Position numbers and translations under genes: made by a program. From Jeotgalicoccus aerolatus (lineage in GTDB: Bacteria; Bacillota; Bacilli; Staphylococcales; Salinicoccaceae), in the NCBI RefSeq assembly GCF_014635205.1, contig NZ_BMCN01000001.1, positions 930,001-994,000 of the forward strand: a DNA stretch of 64,000 nt, written 5' to 3'. This document shows, in pieces, positions 63,677 through 64,000 of the stretch. The notes beneath the pieces are model-generated. The model did not search any database, was not told the DNA's origin, and saw only the letters and a list, made by a program, of their open reading frames with translations. The stretch's first letter is position 1. Every line of letters starts with the position of its first letter.

Positions 63677-64000
63677 CTAATTTGTTGTGGATTCTTTAAA
63701 TCCTTTTTCCAGTGCTTTCCAAGTGAGCGTCGCACATTTAATGCGTGCAGGAAATTGGCTGACTCCCTGAAGCGCTTCAATGTCTCCCATATCATCTGTA
63801 ATATGGTACTCCTCACCAAGCATCATGTTTGAAAACTCATCGGCCATCGACAGCGCTTTGTCTACGGGCTGGTTCATGATCGCTTCTGTCATCATCGATG
63901 CGCTGGACATGGAAATTGAGCAGCCTTCTCCTTGAAACTTAACATCTTTAATGATGCCCGCTTCAACGTTTAATGTGAGCTGAATCTCATCTCCGCAAGT
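63677..64000 (-). CDS. sufU: SufU sulfur-transfer/zinc protein, 5' end outside the window
   Basis: Zinc protein that accepts sulfur from the desulfurase SufS and passes it to SufB. The visible 107 residues run in one open frame from the window edge: T-C-G-D-E (first zinc Cys with the conserved Asp), G-E-G-C-S-I-S-M (second Cys) and R-I-K-C-A-T-L-T-W (third Cys), the complete SufU ligand set. The ATG at 63910 is internal. The start, sufS, sufD and sufC should lie beyond 64000. Confidence 0.95.
   Translation of the reverse strand, partial: TCGDEIQLTLNVEAGIIKDVKFQGEGCSISMSSASMMTEAIMNQPVDKALSMADEFSNMMLGEEYHITDDMGDIEALQGVSQFPARIKCATLTWKALEKGFKESTTN

Noticed and set aside
63677-63910. sufU as a complete 77-residue gene
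   Set aside because: The frame stays open to the window edge and encodes the first zinc cysteine upstream of the internal ATG, so the gene is cut by the window, not short.

Overview
The window looks like chromosome from a low-GC Gram-positive of the Staphylococcaceae. Gene content and order support this: spsB-addB-addA, the seven-gene mnhABCDEFG antiporter operon beside ppiB, rocD-gudB, pepA-ndh-Fe/S genes and the sufU-sufB end are arranged much as I remember them from the clpB-to-suf segment of Staphylococcus aureus. A tryptophan operon sits where I recall pgi/argGH/glpQ in S. aureus, and a xylose operon and a lysine-riboswitch transporter are added. This suggests a non-Staphylococcus genus such as Jeotgalicoccus or Salinicoccus; the genus is inference only. 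I see no tRNA, rRNA, insertion sequence, prophage or CRISPR array.

Layout. 1-3.1 kb: end of glpK, then glpD (glycerol use). 3.1-5.8 kb: clpB with a CtsR operator. 5.9-10.2 kb: an UppP-type phosphatase, sufT, then a HAD phosphatase-DegV-CoA disulfide reductase operon. 10.3-14.3 kb: a membrane-anchored GH13 protein that seems to lack its catalytic residues, yisL, yisK and a polytopic membrane protein. 14.3-22.5 kb: addA, addB, spsB and a TVP38 protein on the minus strand. 22.6-27.5 kb: trpDCFBA behind two tandem tryptophan T-box leaders; trpE and trpG are absent. 27.5-28.05 kb: twelve 41-bp tandem repeats. 28.1-32.4 kb: gudB, rocD with an ArgR box, an S1-domain protein, a small membrane protein, ppiB. 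32.6-38.5 kb: mnhA-G. 38.5-43.7 kb: thioesterase, pepA, yuiB, ndh, sufA-like, yuzB, nfu, bioY. 43.8-50.3 kb: yutF-yutE, yutD, a lysine-riboswitch NhaC-family transporter, yunDEF. 50.4-52.8 kb: fetAB and an EamA exporter. 52.8-59.5 kb: xylose transporter, xylB, xylA, divergent xylR, galM. 59.5-64 kb: thioredoxin-like protein, a small heme-copper-like membrane protein, a YfcC-family carrier, sufB and the end of sufU.

How it fits together. Iron-sulfur assembly is spread over sufU-sufB, a SufA-type carrier, nfu and sufT. Amino-acid metabolism is under visible RNA and operator control: T-boxes sense tryptophan charging, an L-box senses lysine, and an ARG box lies upstream of rocD. The xylose regulon has a textbook promoter, XylR palindrome and overlapping cre-like site. 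The most unusual items are the 41-bp repeat array upstream of the trp promoter, the degenerate amylase homologue, a perfect palindrome at the ndh start site, a terminator that doubles as the bioY promoter and a possible BirA operator, and a palindrome over the -35 of the small heme-copper-like gene.
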